Assembly: GCA_964528425.1 (NCBI GenBank)
Contig: CAZGTD010000011.1
Span: forward strand, 1-57,485
From: UBA3263 sp964528425
GTDB taxonomy: Bacteria; Bacteroidota; Bacteroidia; Bacteroidales; Muribaculaceae
Direction of reading: 5' to 3'
DNA: 57,485 bases
The position numbers and the translations under genes were made by a program. Below, piece by piece: positions 56,870 through 57,485 of this stretch. Position 1 is the first letter of the stretch. Each line of letters starts with the position of its first letter. The notes beneath the pieces were generated by a model. It ran no database searches. It worked only from the letters and a program-made list of their open reading frames with translations, and was not told the DNA's origin.

Positions 56870-57485
56870 ATGAAAGACCTCAACGCTATCATCGACAAAT
56901 TCGACATTAAAGGAACCGTTGAGGCCGTTAAGCCCCTGGGCAACGGCCTTATAAACGATACTTTCGTTGTTCGCACCTCCGAAGCCGACGCTCCCGACTA
57001 CGTTTTGCAGCGCATCAACCACCATATTTTTCAAGATGTTGAAGGCCTGCAGGGCAATATCGAGGCCGTTACCCGCCATATCCGCCGCAAACTCACCGAA
57101 AAGGGCGAAACCGATATCGACCGTAAGGTGCTGACTTTCGTGCCTAATAAAGAAAATGGCAAAACATATTATTTCGATGGCGAAAGCTATTGGCGCGTAA
57201 TGGTTTTTATTCCCCGCGCAATCACTTTCGAGGCCGTAACTCCCGAGAGCTCGCTCGATGCCGGCCGTGCTTTCGGCCGCTTCCAGGCAATGCTCGTTGA
57301 CATTCCCGAAAAACTCGTTGAAACCATTCCCGATTTCCACAATATGGAGCTGCGCCTGCGCCAGCTGCGCGAAGCAGTGGCCGCCGACCCCAAAGGCCGT
57401 GTTGCCGAAGTTAAATGGCTTATCGATGAGCTCGAATCGCGCGCCGACGAAATGTGTAAGGCCGAACGCCTCGGCCGCGAAGGCA
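56870..57485 (+). CDS. APH-family phosphotransferase, N-acetylhexosamine kinase-like (C-terminus cut)
   Basis: The first 205 codons are present, and the catalytic HGD loop would lie beyond the window. The N-terminal lobe has the glycine-rich segment PLGNGLINDTFVV and YVLQRINHHIF, with the Arg/Gln pair in place of the usual lysine. WRVMVFIPRAITFEA and LDAGRAFGRFQ follow. This matches the APH-fold proteins of Bacteroidales that, as I recall, have often been mislabelled mucin desulfatase and are closer to N-acetylhexosamine 1-kinases. Phosphorylation of a host- or diet-derived amino sugar is the likely role, by family inference. Confidence 0.82.
   Translation, partial: MKDLNAIIDKFDIKGTVEAVKPLGNGLINDTFVVRTSEADAPDYVLQRINHHIFQDVEGLQGNIEAVTRHIRRKLTEKGETDIDRKVLTFVPNKENGKTYYFDGESYWRVMVFIPRAITFEAVTPESSLDAGRAFGRFQAMLVDIPEKLVETIPDFHNMELRLRQLREAVAADPKGRVAEVKWLIDELESRADEMCKAERLGREG

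Overview
This window is chromosomal DNA from a member of the Bacteroidales, most likely a Muribaculaceae-type gut commensal. The evidence is phylum-specific promoters (TTTG, 19-20 nt, TAnnTTTG), many lipoproteins and outer-membrane barrels, families largely confined to Bacteroidetes (DUF4270, DUF4421, DUF4493, PCMD, OmpP1-like), and moderately GC-rich coding sequence. I see no insertion sequence, integrase, phage gene, rRNA operon or CRISPR array. The species assignment is inference.

Layout. 1-2771 (minus): DNA primase, then a truncated S9 peptidase lipoprotein. 2861-4965 (plus): enolase and a small outer-membrane barrel. 13397-5101 (minus): a compact nine-gene run of pdxJ, TolQ/ExbB, ExbD, TonB, a cation/proton antiporter with stress-protein domains, a GlmU-like nucleotidyltransferase, ruvA, an Old Yellow Enzyme and a short-chain dehydrogenase. 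13397-14983 (plus): an ACT-like fragment, NAD kinase and tRNA-Asp. 15132-22952 (plus): a coiled-coil protein, dipeptidyl peptidase IV, miaA and a DUF4421 barrel; then, from a second promoter, a HAD phosphatase, aroB and a bile-acid/sodium-symporter-type permease. 26970-22903 (minus): four genes joined by 4-nt overlaps. 27086-30704 (plus): an HdeD-type membrane protein, a tryptophan-rich secreted protein and an OmpP1/FadL-like barrel.

30800-33670 is visibly more AT-rich. It holds a DUF1016-type nuclease diverging from a roughly 320-nt structured RNA candidate, then a small lipoprotein and a barrel. 46229-33765 (minus) begins with tRNA-Arg(CCU) and continues through nine tightly packed genes: mnmA, a BFN/DUF151 nuclease, a nucleoside permease, rsmE, kdsA, a TPR protein, a GHL10 glycosidase, ctpA and mfd. 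46283-46470 is a 48-bp repeat block. It is followed by GxxExxY-gluQ and by a surface-protein cluster, which consists of one secreted protein and three DUF4493-type lipoproteins. After a convergent terminator come a lipoprotein and a barrel on minus, a 250-bp string of palindromes, a simple repeat, and the start of an APH-family sugar-kinase-like gene that runs off the right end.

Themes that link genes are tRNA modification (miaA, mnmA, gluQ and its presumed substrate tRNA-Asp), cell-envelope construction (kdsA, GlmU-like, Ton system, barrels, lipoproteins) and proteolysis in the periplasm (two S9 peptidases, CtpA). The strongest candidates for something undescribed are the bistable-looking RNA at 31941-32260, the DUF4493 lipoprotein trio with a shared Ser-Arg-Ala site, and the palindromic and 48-bp repeat elements.
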